A DNA stretch of 48,677 nucleotides from Pseudomonadota bacterium (GCA_030653935.1 JAURYL010000041.1:1-48677), one strand, 5' to 3'. Shown: positions 34,375-43,803, numbered from the stretch's first letter. The notes: generated from the sequence alone by a model not told the origin. Program-made: numbers and translations.

Positions 34375-37300
34375 ATGTCAGCAGAAACGAAAATGGGGAA
34401 TACCGCGATGTACAGCGTTAAATCGATGAAGCGCCTGCTTTTGGCCGGCATGATCGGACTGTCCGGATTGCTGGCGGGTTGCGGGGGCGGGGGCGCGGGT
34501 GGGACGAGTGGGACGACGACGCCCACAACCACAGTTACCACCACCCTCACCGGCACCGCCGCGACGGGCGCCGCGATGCCAAATACGACGGTGATTACCG
34601 TGAAAGATGCCACGGGCAAGAACGTGACGCTGCGTTCAAGTTCGTTTACAGGTGGTAGCTTCACTTTATCGTTCGATAATTCCACTACCACCGCCTACAC
34701 GGCCCCCTTCATCCTGCGCGCCGATCCGAATGGTGTACTGGACGGTGACGAGCACTACTCGATTTTGCTGAACGCCGATACGACCACTGCGAACAGCTAT
34801 CGCGTCAACATCACTCCCATCACCAGTCTGATCCTGTACGAATCAACCAAGAGCAACCTGGCATTGTGGTTCGATGCCCCGGCCAGCTACGGCGTTCCGA
34901 GTGGGACTGAACTTATCGCGGCGAGCACGATAGTTCGCGGCAAATTCAATCCCCAGCTTCCTGACATTGATTTTTTTGGTCAGTCCTTCTCCGCCAATGG
35001 CACCGATACCTATGATGCCGCGATGGACACACTTGACCTGGTCAAGATCGAGTTCACCGGCAACACTCCGACGCTTAAGAACAGCAGCAACGGGGTCATC
35101 CCATACGTTGCAACGACGCCGCTGTTTCCCATCACTGCCGTCACCGTGGCGGCCGGGAGCGCGACCCAAATCGCTGATGGCGCCAGCTTCAATCTGATCA
35201 CGGCTACCGTCTCGAATGCCACTGGTCTGGCCAAGGGCGTCAATATCAACTTCACCACCACGGCCGGTTCGATCTACGACGCCGCGAAGACCACGGTCAC
35301 CACTTCGGCCATCACGGATACGACTGGTGTCGCCAAGGTTTACCTGAAAGCCGGGGCGTGGATCGGTGGGGCGACAGTTACGGCGGAAAGTGACGACAAC
35401 GCCAAGTCGGGCAGCACCTCCGTGCAATTCATTCCCGGCGTGTCCGCCGTGATCGGTTTGAGCGCCTCTCCCAATACCGTCAACCCGGGGGGGGCAACCA
35501 CGCTGAGCGCGCTGGTGCTGGATGCCAATGGCAATCTAGTCGCCAATGGCGAGACGGTCACCTTCAAACGCGTCGTCTCCGTGGGGCCGGAAGTCCAGAT
35601 TGGCGCCCAGGCCACGACAAACGGCTATGCAACGCTGGCCTATACGGCGGGCAATACATCCGGTACGGAAACCCTCAAGGCATATACGGCGAACGGCGTC
35701 AGCCAATCCGTCGCACTGACCGTATCCCCCGCCGCGTCGGCCGTCACGAGTCTGCTGCTCACTTCCGCATCCAGCACCTTGGTCGCCAATGGCAACAGCA
35801 CGACCACCCTCAGCGCCACCGCCAAGGACAGCAATGGCAATGGCGTCTCGGGTGCCTCGATCGTATTTTCCACCTCCGCCGGCTGTGTTTTCACCACCAC
35901 AACCTGCGAGGCCACGGTGACAGCGACCACCAATTCCAACGGGGTGGCCACCGCGACACTTAAATCCAGCGCGCAAGTCCTCACCGCCGTCACCGGCGCC
36001 AGCGTGAACGGCATCACCGCGACCCGTAATGTCAGCTTTACCGCTGGCGCCGCCACGGTCGTCGGCCTCAACGCCGCGCCTACCGCCGTGAAGCCGGGCG
36101 GCACCTCCACCCTCACAGTTTCCGTACTGGACAACGGCGGCTATGCCGTGGTCAACGAGCCGATCACCCTTGCGATCTGCGCCCAGGTTCGTCTGGGTTG
36201 CTCAACATCCACCAGTGGCAATCCCAGCCTGAGCGCGGTCAACGGCACGACCAACGCGAATGGCCTGCTGCAGGTCACCTACACGGCGGGCGCCAACAAT
36301 GGCACGGATACGGTTCGCGTCATCACCAGCAATGGTGTGGTGAAAACCGTCAACATCGGTGTCAACAGCAACAACGCGGTGGTCGGCTCGGTGAGTGCCG
36401 CTGCCACCAATGCGAGCATCCCGGTCAGCACCGGTTCGAGCATCATTCGCGCCACGGTGCGCGATGCCGCCGGGCAGGTCATGCCCGGCATCACGGTGGA
36501 CTTTACCGCCAGCGCCGGCTACCTGGGCGCAACCGGCACGAGCACCACCGCTTCCGCCGCGACCGACGCCAACGGCATCGCCTCCGTCATATTGAGGGCA
36601 GGCACCATCGTGCTGACCGCGAGAGTGGAGGCCGTGAGTAACGGCTTCGCCGACATCGCCCAAGTCAACTTCATCGCCGGCGCGCCGGATGCGGTGACGG
36701 TCACGGCCGCGCCGACCGCCGTCAAACCGGGCGGAGCCTCCGCGCTGACCGTGCTGGTGACCGACGCCAGTGGCAATCCGGTTGCGGGTGAAAGCGTCGG
36801 GCTGTCCCTCAAGACCATCGGCTCCGGTGTCCCCAGCCTCAGTACCCTGACCGGCACCACCAATGCCAACGGTATCGCGGTCCTGACCTATACCGCCGGC
36901 GCCGTGAACGGTACCGATACCGTCCAGGCCGCCGCCAGCAATGGTAAAACGGGCACGATCGACATCGGCGTCGACAGCGCCAACGCGGTGGTCGGCTCAA
37001 TCAGCCTGGCCGCCGTCAAGCCCAGCATCGCGGTGAGGGACAACACCGAGATGCGCGCCACCGTGCTGGATACCGCCAATCAGCCGATCGCCGGCCGGAC
37101 GGTGAGCTTTACCACTTCCACCGGCACCTTCGGCGCGGTCAGTACCACGACCACAACGACCACGGCCGTGACCGACGCCAACGGCGTGGCGAGCGTAACC
37201 CTGACGGCGGGCAGCGTGGTGGTAGCGGCCAACATCAGCGCCAGCGCCAGCGGCTTTTCCCATTCAACCACCGTGAATTTCACCGCCGGCGCCGTGACCT

Positions 37301-40300
37301 TCGTGACCGTGATCCCGGCCCCGAATGCGGTACAGCCCTCTGGAAGTTCCACGTTGACGGTTCTGGTCCAGGATAACGACCGTAATTCGATCATCGGAGA
37401 AAACGTCGCCCTCGCCATTTCCACCATCAAGAGTGGTGCGCCCAGCCTCAATATCGCCAGCGGCCTGACCAACAGCAGCGGCATGCTCACCCTTACCTAC
37501 ACGGCGGGCGCGACCAGCGCCAGCCTGCCGGACGTCATCACCGCGACGGCGAGTAATGGCGTTGCGGGAACGGCCAACATCAGCGTCAACGGTAGCAATG
37601 CCATCGTCGCCTCGGTGAACGTGGCGGCGACCAGTGCCAGCATCCCGATCACGGGCAGTACCGTGCTGCGCGCCACCGTGCTGGATACCGCCGGACGAGC
37701 CGTGCCCGGGATTTCGGTCCACTTCGATACCGGCGCCGGCACATTCGGCGGCGCTCCCACGACCGACGTCGTCACCGATGCCAATGGCGTCGCCAGCGTC
37801 ACACTGACGGCGGGTAGCAGCGTCCTCACCGCCCAGGTACGCGCCAGCACCAACGGCTTTACCCATTCCACCTCGGTGAACTTCACCGCCGGCACGGCGG
37901 CGGCGGTCAGCCTCAACGCCACGCCCAATATTCTGGTGCCGCTCGGCACCGCCACGATCACCGTGGCCGTGGTCGACAACAACGGCAATGCGGTCGCCAA
38001 CGAACCGGTGACGCTGTCTTTGCCGAATCCGGCCAGTGGCACGCCCAGTCTGTCGGCCACCATTGGCACCACTGACGCCAATGGTTTGCTCTCGGTGACC
38101 TATACCGCCGGCGCAGGGACGGGTGCCGACCAGGTCAAGGCGGTGGTCAGCACTGGCTTCAGTGCCAGCAAGATCATCACCGTCGCGGCGGGAACGCCTA
38201 CCATTAGTGACTTGATCGTTACGGCGACCAACACCAGCGTGCCCGTGGTGACCGGCAGCAGCGTCATTCGCGCGGAGGTGAAAGGTGCCGGCTCGATGTC
38301 AGGCCTCACCGTCAATTTCGCGATCCGCAGTGGCGGCGGCACATTGTCGGCTTCGAGCGCGGTGACCGATGCCAACGGCATGGCCAGCGTTACCCTGACC
38401 GGCACCACCGTCACCGTGGCGCAGGCGGTACGGGTGGATGCCTCGGTCGGGGGATTCAATCGCTCTGCCACCGTCGATTTCGTGGCTGACAAGCCGTCCG
38501 CGATCAGTCTGGTCGCTATGCCCAACGCGGTGAAGCCTGGCGGCACCACGACCCTCGTGGCCGCCGTGGCGGATGCCGAGGGTAATCCCATGGCCAATGA
38601 GAAGGTGACGTTGTCGATCGAGCGCAATCCCGCTACCGGGCTATCGCCTAGTGGCGCCTCGGCGCTTAACTTAACCACAGGAAGTACGAGCAATAACGGC
38701 CTATTGACCGTGACCTACACCGCCGGCGCCAACAGCGGCGTCAGCGATGTCATCCGCGCGGTCACCAGCAATGGCTTGTTGACGACATTCACGACCATCA
38801 GCGTCAACAACAACAACATCGTCATCGGCTCGGTGGCGGTGAGCGCGGCCAAGTCCAGCCTCGTGGTCGGTGGCGACACCACCACCATCCGCGCCACGGT
38901 GCTGGACAGCGCGGGTGCGCCGGTGCCCAACTACCCGGTGACCTTCAAGACGTCGGCGGGGAATATCGTGACGCCCGCTAATACTGATATCAATGGCTTG
39001 GCAACGGCGACCCTGACCTCGGGGAGCAACGTGCTGACCGCCACGGTGACCGCCACTGCGGGTGGGGTGCCCGGCACGACTTCGGTAGGCTTCATCTCCG
39101 ATGTGGCTGCCACGGTAGCGGTCAGCGCAGCGCCCAGCACGGTCAATCCGGGCGTCACTTCAACGGTATTCGCCTATGTGACCGATACTGGCGGCAACCC
39201 GGTCGCTGGCGAGACAGTCACTTTTGCGATCACCGTGTTGAGCAGCGGACAGCCGACGCTTGCCATGACCTCCGCCATCACCAACCAGAGCGGTCTTGCC
39301 AGCGTGACCTACACGGCTGGCGCCGGCACCGGGACAGATACGGTCAGCGTGCTGACCAGCAATGGCAAAACGAATACGCTGGACATCGTTGTCAATGCCA
39401 GTGCAACCGTAGTCGGCTCCATCTCCCTGGTCTCCGGCGCCACCACGCTGCCCGCCGATGGCGCCACTACGGCCACCCTGCGCGCGTCCGTGCTCACAAC
39501 TTCCGGGGCGCCCGCCAGTGGGGTTACGGTGAATTTTCTCACCAGTGGCGGCAGCCTCAGCGCCACCAGCGCCGTGACCAATGCCAGCGGTATCGCGGAA
39601 GTGATCCTGACCAGCCCGACCCGCACCGGCACGGTTTCGGTCACCGCCAACGCCTCCGGTTTCCTGGCCAGCCAGGACCTCATCATCGTCGCCGGCCAGC
39701 CGGTCAGCACCAAGTTTGTACTGGTGGCCAGCCCGGCAACGGTCAATGCGGGCGGAATCTCCGCCTTGACGGCCATCGTGCTCGATGCCAACGACAACCC
39801 GGTGGTGGGCCAGACCGTGACCTTCACGATCACGACCAACACCACCAACGGCGCGCTGTCGCCGGTGACAGCGACCACTTCGTCGAACGGCATCGCCACC
39901 ACCAACTACACCGGTGGCAATGTTCTGGGTACGGATACCATCCGCGCGGCACTGGTGGGTGGGCTATCCAAGACGGCGACGGTGCAGGTCAGTGGCGGCA
40001 CATTGAATGCGCTCGCCATCGGCACCAGCCAGACCACGGTCAAGTCGAACAACAGTGAAATTGCCACGATCACTGTGACCGCGCTTTCCTCACAGAGTGT
40101 CGTCGTGCCCGGTGTCACCATCACTTTCTCGGCGGATGGCGGCCAGTTGAGTGCCGCGCAGGTGGTGACGGACGCCGCCGGCAAGGCCTCGGTAGCATTC
40201 ACCTCTGGTACCCAGGACAGGAGCAACCGTACCGTTACGATCACGGCTATTGCGACGGGTGCCAGCCAGGTGCAGATACCGGTACGCGTGGTGGATTCCA

Positions 40301-41778
40301 CTGTGGCACTGGCTACCACACTCAGTACCTTGACTGCGGGAGGCGCGGGCACAACGGTAACCGTCACCGCGCGTGATGCAAGTGGCCTGGGGATAAACAA
40401 CGTACCCGTAACCCTGAGCCAAAGTGGAACCGGGTCGTTGACGATTACCAGCGCCAGTGGCAATACGGACGTCAATGGTCAATTTACAACCACGGTAACG
40501 GGTCAGACTCAGGGGAGTCCTGTGCTGACCGCCACAGCACTGGGCGCCTCGGCCTCTCAGACATATACCGTGTTGCCTGGCAGCAGCTTCGGTATCACCG
40601 CGCCGACCAGCGATCCAGCCAGCCTGGCCACGGGCGGCACTTTGGTGTTCAACGTAACCGCCCCCAGCCCCGCAAATCGGGTTCGCTTCGCCAGCACCAT
40701 CGGCACTTGGAGCGTCTGCCCGGGTGGCAGCACCGGCGCTTCGGTCTGTATCGCGACTGCCGCTGGTAGCGCGACGGCGACTCTGACCTCGGCCAACACC
40801 GGCATCGCCAGCGTGCAGGTGGACGGGCTGGACGCCAGTGGCAATGTAACCGGTAGCGATACCCACACCGTAGCCATCACCTCGGCCGTCGCCGCCAGCA
40901 TTTCCTTGCAGGCCTCGGCGGCCAGCGTGCAACCGAGCACGGGCGGCACCAGCAATACTGTGACGCTGATCGCCACCTTGCGCGATGCCGGTGGCCAACC
41001 GGTCGGCAATGTGCCGGTCGCGTTCAGTCTGGCCAACACGACGGGTGGGGGTGAATCGGTCAGCCCCGTGATCAAACTCTCGTCCGATGGCGTTACCTCA
41101 ACCGATCCGCTTGGACAGGCGCGCGCTGTTTTCACCTCCGGTTCGCTGCCTTCCGGTCAGTCCGCTTCGAGTATCCAGGTCCGCGCCACGGTGGTCGGCA
41201 CAGCCTTCTCGGCGACTGTCAATATCGTGGTTGGTGGCACGGCCGGTTCGGTGGTGATCGGTCAGGCAACCCACATCACGGATTCCGGATCGACCACGCA
41301 ATACACCTATCCGATGTCGGTACTGGTGGCGGATTCGAACGGCAACCCGGTTCCCGCCGGTACGGTGGTTTCTTTGAGTGTCTGGCCGACGAGCTATTCG
41401 AAGGGGGTGTGGCTGGATGCCGGCACAAACACGACGGATGGTCTGGAGTGCGCGATAAGCATCACCAGCACAGCGGCCAACGAGGATGCCAACGAGAATC
41501 TGGTTCTGGATACGGGCGAGGACACCAATAGCGACGGCAGCCTCACTCCGGGCAACTCGACGGGCGGTACCTTGCCGTCATCCGTGGTGACGGATGCCAA
41601 TGGGGTGGCCAACTTCAACCTGACCTATCTCAAGTCTTATGCGGGCTGGATTACCGTCAGAATTGGCGCCAGCACCCAGGTCCAGGGATCTGAGGCCACC
41701 AGCCAGGTCGTATTCCGCCTCCCCTGGCTGAGGGCAGACTCGGACGCCTGCCTGCTCTCGCCGTCGCCCTTCAACTGA
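34375..41778 (+). CDS. Giant Ig-like repeat (invasin/Big_1-type) surface lipoprotein
   Basis: A 2467-residue protein with an extended signal peptide and lipobox LLAGC (Cys36) followed by Gly, as in outer-membrane lipoproteins. A unique region (to about 250) contains NITPITSLILYE. By eye there are about 21 Ig-like modules of 90-110 residues. The middle ones (about modules 4-14) alternate between a type with AVKPGG, GNPVAGE and VTYTAGA-GTDTV, and a type with RATVLD-AG, TDANGVASVTLTAG and NFTAG. The last module carries an Asp/Asn-rich calcium-loop-like insert (DANENLVLDTGEDTNSDG). ATG 34375 is supported by AAGGAAG just upstream. Rod-like Ig proteins act in adhesion or as surface fibres. Its position after pilQ suggests coexpression with pili, but a pilus role is inference. 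Confidence 0.85.
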   Translation: MSAETKMGNTAMYSVKSMKRLLLAGMIGLSGLLAGCGGGGAGGTSGTTTPTTTVTTTLTGTAATGAAMPNTTVITVKDATGKNVTLRSSSFTGGSFTLSFDNSTTTAYTAPFILRADPNGVLDGDEHYSILLNADTTTANSYRVNITPITSLILYESTKSNLALWFDAPASYGVPSGTELIAASTIVRGKFNPQLPDIDFFGQSFSANGTDTYDAAMDTLDLVKIEFTGNTPTLKNSSNGVIPYVATTPLFPITAVTVAAGSATQIADGASFNLITATVSNATGLAKGVNINFTTTAGSIYDAAKTTVTTSAITDTTGVAKVYLKAGAWIGGATVTAESDDNAKSGSTSVQFIPGVSAVIGLSASPNTVNPGGATTLSALVLDANGNLVANGETVTFKRVVSVGPEVQIGAQATTNGYATLAYTAGNTSGTETLKAYTANGVSQSVALTVSPAASAVTSLLLTSASSTLVANGNSTTTLSATAKDSNGNGVSGASIVFSTSAGCVFTTTTCEATVTATTNSNGVATATLKSSAQVLTAVTGASVNGITATRNVSFTAGAATVVGLNAAPTAVKPGGTSTLTVSVLDNGGYAVVNEPITLAICAQVRLGCSTSTSGNPSLSAVNGTTNANGLLQVTYTAGANNGTDTVRVITSNGVVKTVNIGVNSNNAVVGSVSAAATNASIPVSTGSSIIRATVRDAAGQVMPGITVDFTASAGYLGATGTSTTASAATDANGIASVILRAGTIVLTARVEAVSNGFADIAQVNFIAGAPDAVTVTAAPTAVKPGGASALTVLVTDASGNPVAGESVGLSLKTIGSGVPSLSTLTGTTNANGIAVLTYTAGAVNGTDTVQAAASNGKTGTIDIGVDSANAVVGSISLAAVKPSIAVRDNTEMRATVLDTANQPIAGRTVSFTTSTGTFGAVSTTTTTTTAVTDANGVASVTLTAGSVVVAANISASASGFSHSTTVNFTAGAVTFVTVIPAPNAVQPSGSSTLTVLVQDNDRNSIIGENVALAISTIKSGAPSLNIASGLTNSSGMLTLTYTAGATSASLPDVITATASNGVAGTANISVNGSNAIVASVNVAATSASIPITGSTVLRATVLDTAGRAVPGISVHFDTGAGTFGGAPTTDVVTDANGVASVTLTAGSSVLTAQVRASTNGFTHSTSVNFTAGTAAAVSLNATPNILVPLGTATITVAVVDNNGNAVANEPVTLSLPNPASGTPSLSATIGTTDANGLLSVTYTAGAGTGADQVKAVVSTGFSASKIITVAAGTPTISDLIVTATNTSVPVVTGSSVIRAEVKGAGSMSGLTVNFAIRSGGGTLSASSAVTDANGMASVTLTGTTVTVAQAVRVDASVGGFNRSATVDFVADKPSAISLVAMPNAVKPGGTTTLVAAVADAEGNPMANEKVTLSIERNPATGLSPSGASALNLTTGSTSNNGLLTVTYTAGANSGVSDVIRAVTSNGLLTTFTTISVNNNNIVIGSVAVSAAKSSLVVGGDTTTIRATVLDSAGAPVPNYPVTFKTSAGNIVTPANTDINGLATATLTSGSNVLTATVTATAGGVPGTTSVGFISDVAATVAVSAAPSTVNPGVTSTVFAYVTDTGGNPVAGETVTFAITVLSSGQPTLAMTSAITNQSGLASVTYTAGAGTGTDTVSVLTSNGKTNTLDIVVNASATVVGSISLVSGATTLPADGATTATLRASVLTTSGAPASGVTVNFLTSGGSLSATSAVTNASGIAEVILTSPTRTGTVSVTANASGFLASQDLIIVAGQPVSTKFVLVASPATVNAGGISALTAIVLDANDNPVVGQTVTFTITTNTTNGALSPVTATTSSNGIATTNYTGGNVLGTDTIRAALVGGLSKTATVQVSGGTLNALAIGTSQTTVKSNNSEIATITVTALSSQSVVVPGVTITFSADGGQLSAAQVVTDAAGKASVAFTSGTQDRSNRTVTITAIATGASQVQIPVRVVDSTVALATTLSTLTAGGAGTTVTVTARDASGLGINNVPVTLSQSGTGSLTITSASGNTDVNGQFTTTVTGQTQGSPVLTATALGASASQTYTVLPGSSFGITAPTSDPASLATGGTLVFNVTAPSPANRVRFASTIGTWSVCPGGSTGASVCIATAAGSATATLTSANTGIASVQVDGLDASGNVTGSDTHTVAITSAVAASISLQASAASVQPSTGGTSNTVTLIATLRDAGGQPVGNVPVAFSLANTTGGGESVSPVIKLSSDGVTSTDPLGQARAVFTSGSLPSGQSASSIQVRATVVGTAFSATVNIVVGGTAGSVVIGQATHITDSGSTTQYTYPMSVLVADSNGNPVPAGTVVSLSVWPTSYSKGVWLDAGTNTTDGLECAISITSTAANEDANENLVLDTGEDTNSDGSLTPGNSTGGTLPSSVVTDANGVANFNLTYLKSYAGWITVRIGASTQVQGSEATSQVVFRLPWLRADSDACLLSPSPFN

Positions 41779-41807
41779 TGGCGGCATTCCAGGCGTTTTA
41801 ATCTGGA

Positions 41808-41838
41808 CCGCGCCGCCATCAGGGCGGCGCGGTTGTTT
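41808..41838 (+). terminator. Intrinsic terminator after the giant Ig-repeat gene
   Basis: CCGCGCCGCC (41808-41817) pairs with GGCGGCGCGG (41823-41832), followed by TTGTTT. It separates the pil-Ig transcript from the small lipoprotein gene. Confidence 0.8.
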
Positions 41839-41888
41839 CATGGCGGTGTCCCGAGTTGATGGGGCGCCACGACTGATCGAGGTTATTT

Positions 41889-42113
41889 ATGTTGAAACAT
41901 TTCATCATTCTCACGGTGATGGCTTATGCCCTCGCCGCTTGCGGCAAGTCGGACAAGGAAACCGCACAGCAGGATCAACTCAAGATGCAGGCCGACAAAG
42001 CCCGCATGGAACTCCAGGAAAAGGCCGACGCCCTGGCCCGCAACCCGCCACCTGAATTGATCAAGGCCGCTCAGGAACAGGCTGCGGCCGCCGCCAAGGC
42101 GGGCAAGCAGTAA
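41889..42113 (+). CDS. Small lipoprotein
   Basis: A 74-residue protein with a signal peptide and lipobox ALAAC (Cys18). The rest is a highly charged helix (KETAQQDQLKMQADKARMELQ) that may form a coiled coil, with an Ala/Lys-rich tail. GAGG lies about 8 nt before ATG 41889. The function is unknown; it resembles small helical Lpp-like lipoproteins in design, not in recognisable sequence. Confidence 0.75.
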   Translation: MLKHFIILTVMAYALAACGKSDKETAQQDQLKMQADKARMELQEKADALARNPPPELIKAAQEQAAAAAKAGKQ

Positions 42114-42121
42114 CTACATCG

Positions 42122-42214
42122 CGCGTAGGGCGGATGAGCCGGCGGGGCCGGCGTTGTCCGCCGAATGCCAACATCCATTGGTCGGCGTATACCGCCGTTT
42201 TTCCGCCCTACGCG
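42122..42214. repeat. Palindromic intergenic repeat (CGCGTAGGGCGGA type)
   Basis: CGCGTAGGGCGGA (42122-42134) is inverted exactly at 42202-42214. A smaller GC palindrome (GCCGGC...GCCGGC, near 42138-42152) lies inside. Similar GTAGGGCGGAT repeats are common in proteobacterial intergenic DNA. Its right end abuts the barrel remnant that follows. Confidence 0.75.
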
Positions 42215-42322
42215 GGCTTCAAACTCGGCGCCGGCTACAACTTCACCGATTTCTCCGACGACCTCACCGACGTCTCCTACCGCTCCCACGGCTGGTTCAT
42301 CAACCTGATCGGCAAGATGTGA
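42215..42322 (+). pseudogene. C-terminal remnant of an outer-membrane beta-barrel gene
   Basis: 36 codons (GFKLGAGYNFTDFSDDLTDV, continuing to GWFINLIGKM and TGA) look like the last two strands of a large outer-membrane barrel protein: alternating hydrophobic residues and an aromatic-rich end. No matching upstream barrel coding sequence is present; a palindromic repeat occupies that position. I interpret it as the leftover 3' end of a deleted gene. Confidence 0.6.
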
Positions 42323-42338
42323 CGGCGTTTTTTCCTCC

Positions 42339-42358
42339 CCCCCCTTTGGAAAGGGGGG
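42339..42358. repeat. Perfect 9-bp palindrome CCCCCCTTT/AAAGGGGGG
   Basis: The palindrome has a 2-nt centre and lies just after the barrel remnant. T runs lie upstream of it, not downstream, so it is not a good terminator on either strand. The following stretch 42362-42530 shows no gene. Confidence 0.55.
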
Positions 42359-42530
42359 TAAAGGCATCAGCCACGCCCGTTGTCGCATCCTGTCGTCGTC
42401 AAATGTCGGTAAAGCAACTTTCGGTTCGGTTAGCTCCTCCTCCTTGTTGCTGCCCAGGGATAGACGTAGTGCGACCATGGTAATAGTGTTTGAGGCCTTA
42501 TTCCGCGCGGCTTGTAAACGACTTGATGTC

Positions 42531-42547
42531 GGTATATTTTCCATACC
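42531..42547. promoter_or_regulatory. Candidate operator/promoter of the brnT-brnA operon
   Basis: GGTAT (42531-42535) and ATACC (42543-42547) form an inverted repeat with a 7-nt centre ending at the base before the brnT start. It contains the -10-like TATATT (42532-42537). BrnA antitoxins autoregulate by binding palindromes in this position. Confidence 0.4.
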
Positions 42548-42811
42548 ATGCATATGTTCGAATTTGACGAGACGAAGAACCAGACAAACCTGCTCAAGCA
42601 CGGAATCGACTTTATTGACGCGCAGGGCCTATGGGATGACCCAAGGCTGTTGGAAATTGCGGCAAAAACAGAAGACGAGCCCCGATATTTGGTGATAGGG
42701 CTTATCAACGGCAAGCACTGGTCCGCCGTTGTGATCTACAGGGGGGCGAATATTCGGCTCATTTCTGTCCGTCGATCACGAATCGAAGAGGTGGCACTGT
42801 ATGAAAGCTAA
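42548..42811 (+). CDS. brnT: BrnT family toxin (type II toxin-antitoxin)
   Basis: An 87-residue protein of the BrnT/DUF497 family, RelE-like ribonucleases. Family features are FEFDETKNQTNLLKHGIDF at the N-terminus and the central DEPRYLVIGLINGKHWSAVVIYRG. The C-terminal strand-helix IRLISVRRSRIEEVALY contains the usual Arg residues. ATG 42548 is first; ATG 42554 is possible. It overlaps the antitoxin gene by 11 bp. Confidence 0.92.
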   Translation: MHMFEFDETKNQTNLLKHGIDFIDAQGLWDDPRLLEIAAKTEDEPRYLVIGLINGKHWSAVVIYRGANIRLISVRRSRIEEVALYES

Positions 42812-43040
42812 AGCGTTCGATCAAAAATTTGATGAAGGTGGTGACATTACCGCTTTCCTGGAGTTGTCCAAGGCGAAGCGAGTGTTGCAGAAGCAACGCC
42901 GCGTTAACGTTGATTTTCCTACGTGGATGATTGAGTCGTTAGATCGAGAAGCCGGAAAACTCGGCATCACCCGGCAATCCATCATCAAGGTTTGGCTCGC
43001 GGAGCGCCTTGAAGCGTCCGCAAATGGGCATGGCACCTGA
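42801..43040 (+). CDS. brnA: BrnA/CopG-type antitoxin
   Basis: A 79-residue antitoxin. The N-terminal acidic part (AFDQKFDEGGDITAFLEL) probably wraps the toxin. The C-terminal ribbon-helix-helix (RVNVDFPTWMIESLDREAGKLGITRQSIIKVWL) binds DNA and should repress the operon. Toxin first, antitoxin second with overlap is the normal order for brnTA. Confidence 0.9.
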   Translation: MKAKAFDQKFDEGGDITAFLELSKAKRVLQKQRRVNVDFPTWMIESLDREAGKLGITRQSIIKVWLAERLEASANGHGT

Positions 43041-43072
43041 AGGAGTTATGGGATTAACGTGAAACACGTCCC

Positions 43073-43142
43073 GTAGGAGCGTCCGCTTGCGGCGCGAAAA
43101 CGAGCGTGCGTGAATTTTCGCGCCCCACGCGCACGCTCCTAC
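43073..43142. repeat. Palindromic repeat of the GTAGGAGCG type
   Basis: GTAGGAGCGT (43073-43082) is inverse to ACGCTCCTAC (43133-43142), and GGCGCGAAAA (43091-43100) to TTTTCGCGCC (43115-43124). The two arm pairs nest into one long hairpin lying 33 nt after brnA, where it might also stop transcription. Confidence 0.8.
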
Positions 43143-43223
43143 CGCTTTGTTTCATCATCAGGGGTGCTGGCTGTACCTCCGCATGAAAGTTAGGCAACGT
43201 ATCCTGTTTCAGCAGAAAAACGC

Positions 43224-43529
43224 TCAACAAGCGAGTCCATGCAGCCCACACAGGTACCGCTTCGCTAACGCCAGCGCGAGCCACAGCCAGAGCAACAGGA
43301 AGAAAGCCAGGATTGGTACATGAGCATCGAGGATGCGGCGTGGCGTGAGGCGTCGCACCGCTTTCACGACCGGCGCGGTGATGATGACCAGGATTTTGTA
43401 GAAGACGTTGGCGTGCCGCTGTTCCCTCGTCAGCAGGGCCAGCAGGCCCTGGCCGAGGAGGGCGAAGCCGGCGACTTCGACCAGCGCGCGCGCGGCGCTG
43501 ATCAGGAGAAGGTCGAGGTGCATGAGCAT
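43224..43529 (-). CDS. YggT-like small membrane protein
   Basis: A 101-residue protein with two hydrophobic segments (about 10-33 and 66-90). Between them lies FYKILVIITAPVVKAVRRLTPRRI, which resembles the loop of YggT-family proteins (P-V-x-K-x-x-R-R-x-x-P). The exact function is unknown; YggT proteins have been tied to osmotic or division functions. ATG 43529 or ATG 43523 may start translation. Confidence 0.65.
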   Translation of the reverse strand: MLMHLDLLLISAARALVEVAGFALLGQGLLALLTREQRHANVFYKILVIITAPVVKAVRRLTPRRILDAHVPILAFFLLLWLWLALALAKRYLCGLHGLAC

Positions 43530-43629
43530 TCAAGGTTTGCCGTAACGGCACGAGTTTAGAGGGTGGGCTGTTCATCGTTGGCGAAGTCGCCATGAATACC
43601 GGCGACTCGCGTCAAGCTCACGGCAAGGC

Positions 43630-43695
43630 TGTAGCGCAGGCTTCCAGCCTGCCCACCGCTGGCGACGAGCATGCAGGCTGGAAGCCTGCGCTACA
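43630..43695. repeat. REP-like palindrome, family A copy 2
   Basis: A 23-bp perfect inverted repeat (43630-43652 and 43673-43695) begins TGTAGCGCAGGCTTCCAGCC around a 20-nt centre. It shares the outer TGTAGCGC with the palindrome at 10589-10657. The remaining parts of 43530-43767 contain no credible gene. Confidence 0.85.
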
Positions 43696-43767
43696 CAAGG
43701 CGGCCGCTTTCACGGGGGCACTTGTTTCACGATGACCAGCGGCGGGCGACAGCGGTGCTCGCCAGTC

Positions 43768-43796
43768 TTGTCGTCAGCTCTCTTGTCGTTTACATT
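43768..43796 (+). promoter_or_regulatory. Putative sigma-70 promoter upstream of leuA
   Basis: TTGTCG (43768-43773), a 17-bp spacer and TACATT (43791-43796). The predicted start lies near 43803, leaving a leader of about 165 nt before leuA. Confidence 0.5.
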
Positions 43797-43803
43797 CGGG
43801 CGC

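Noticed and set aside
34843-41301. Many minus-strand frames opposite the Ig-repeat gene
   Set aside because: They repeat with the same period as the Ig modules and are mirror images of Thr/Ala/Gly codons, not proteins.
42134-42322. 62-codon frame as a real small protein
   Set aside because: Its first half is translated palindromic repeat. Only the last 36 codons look protein-derived, as a barrel remnant.
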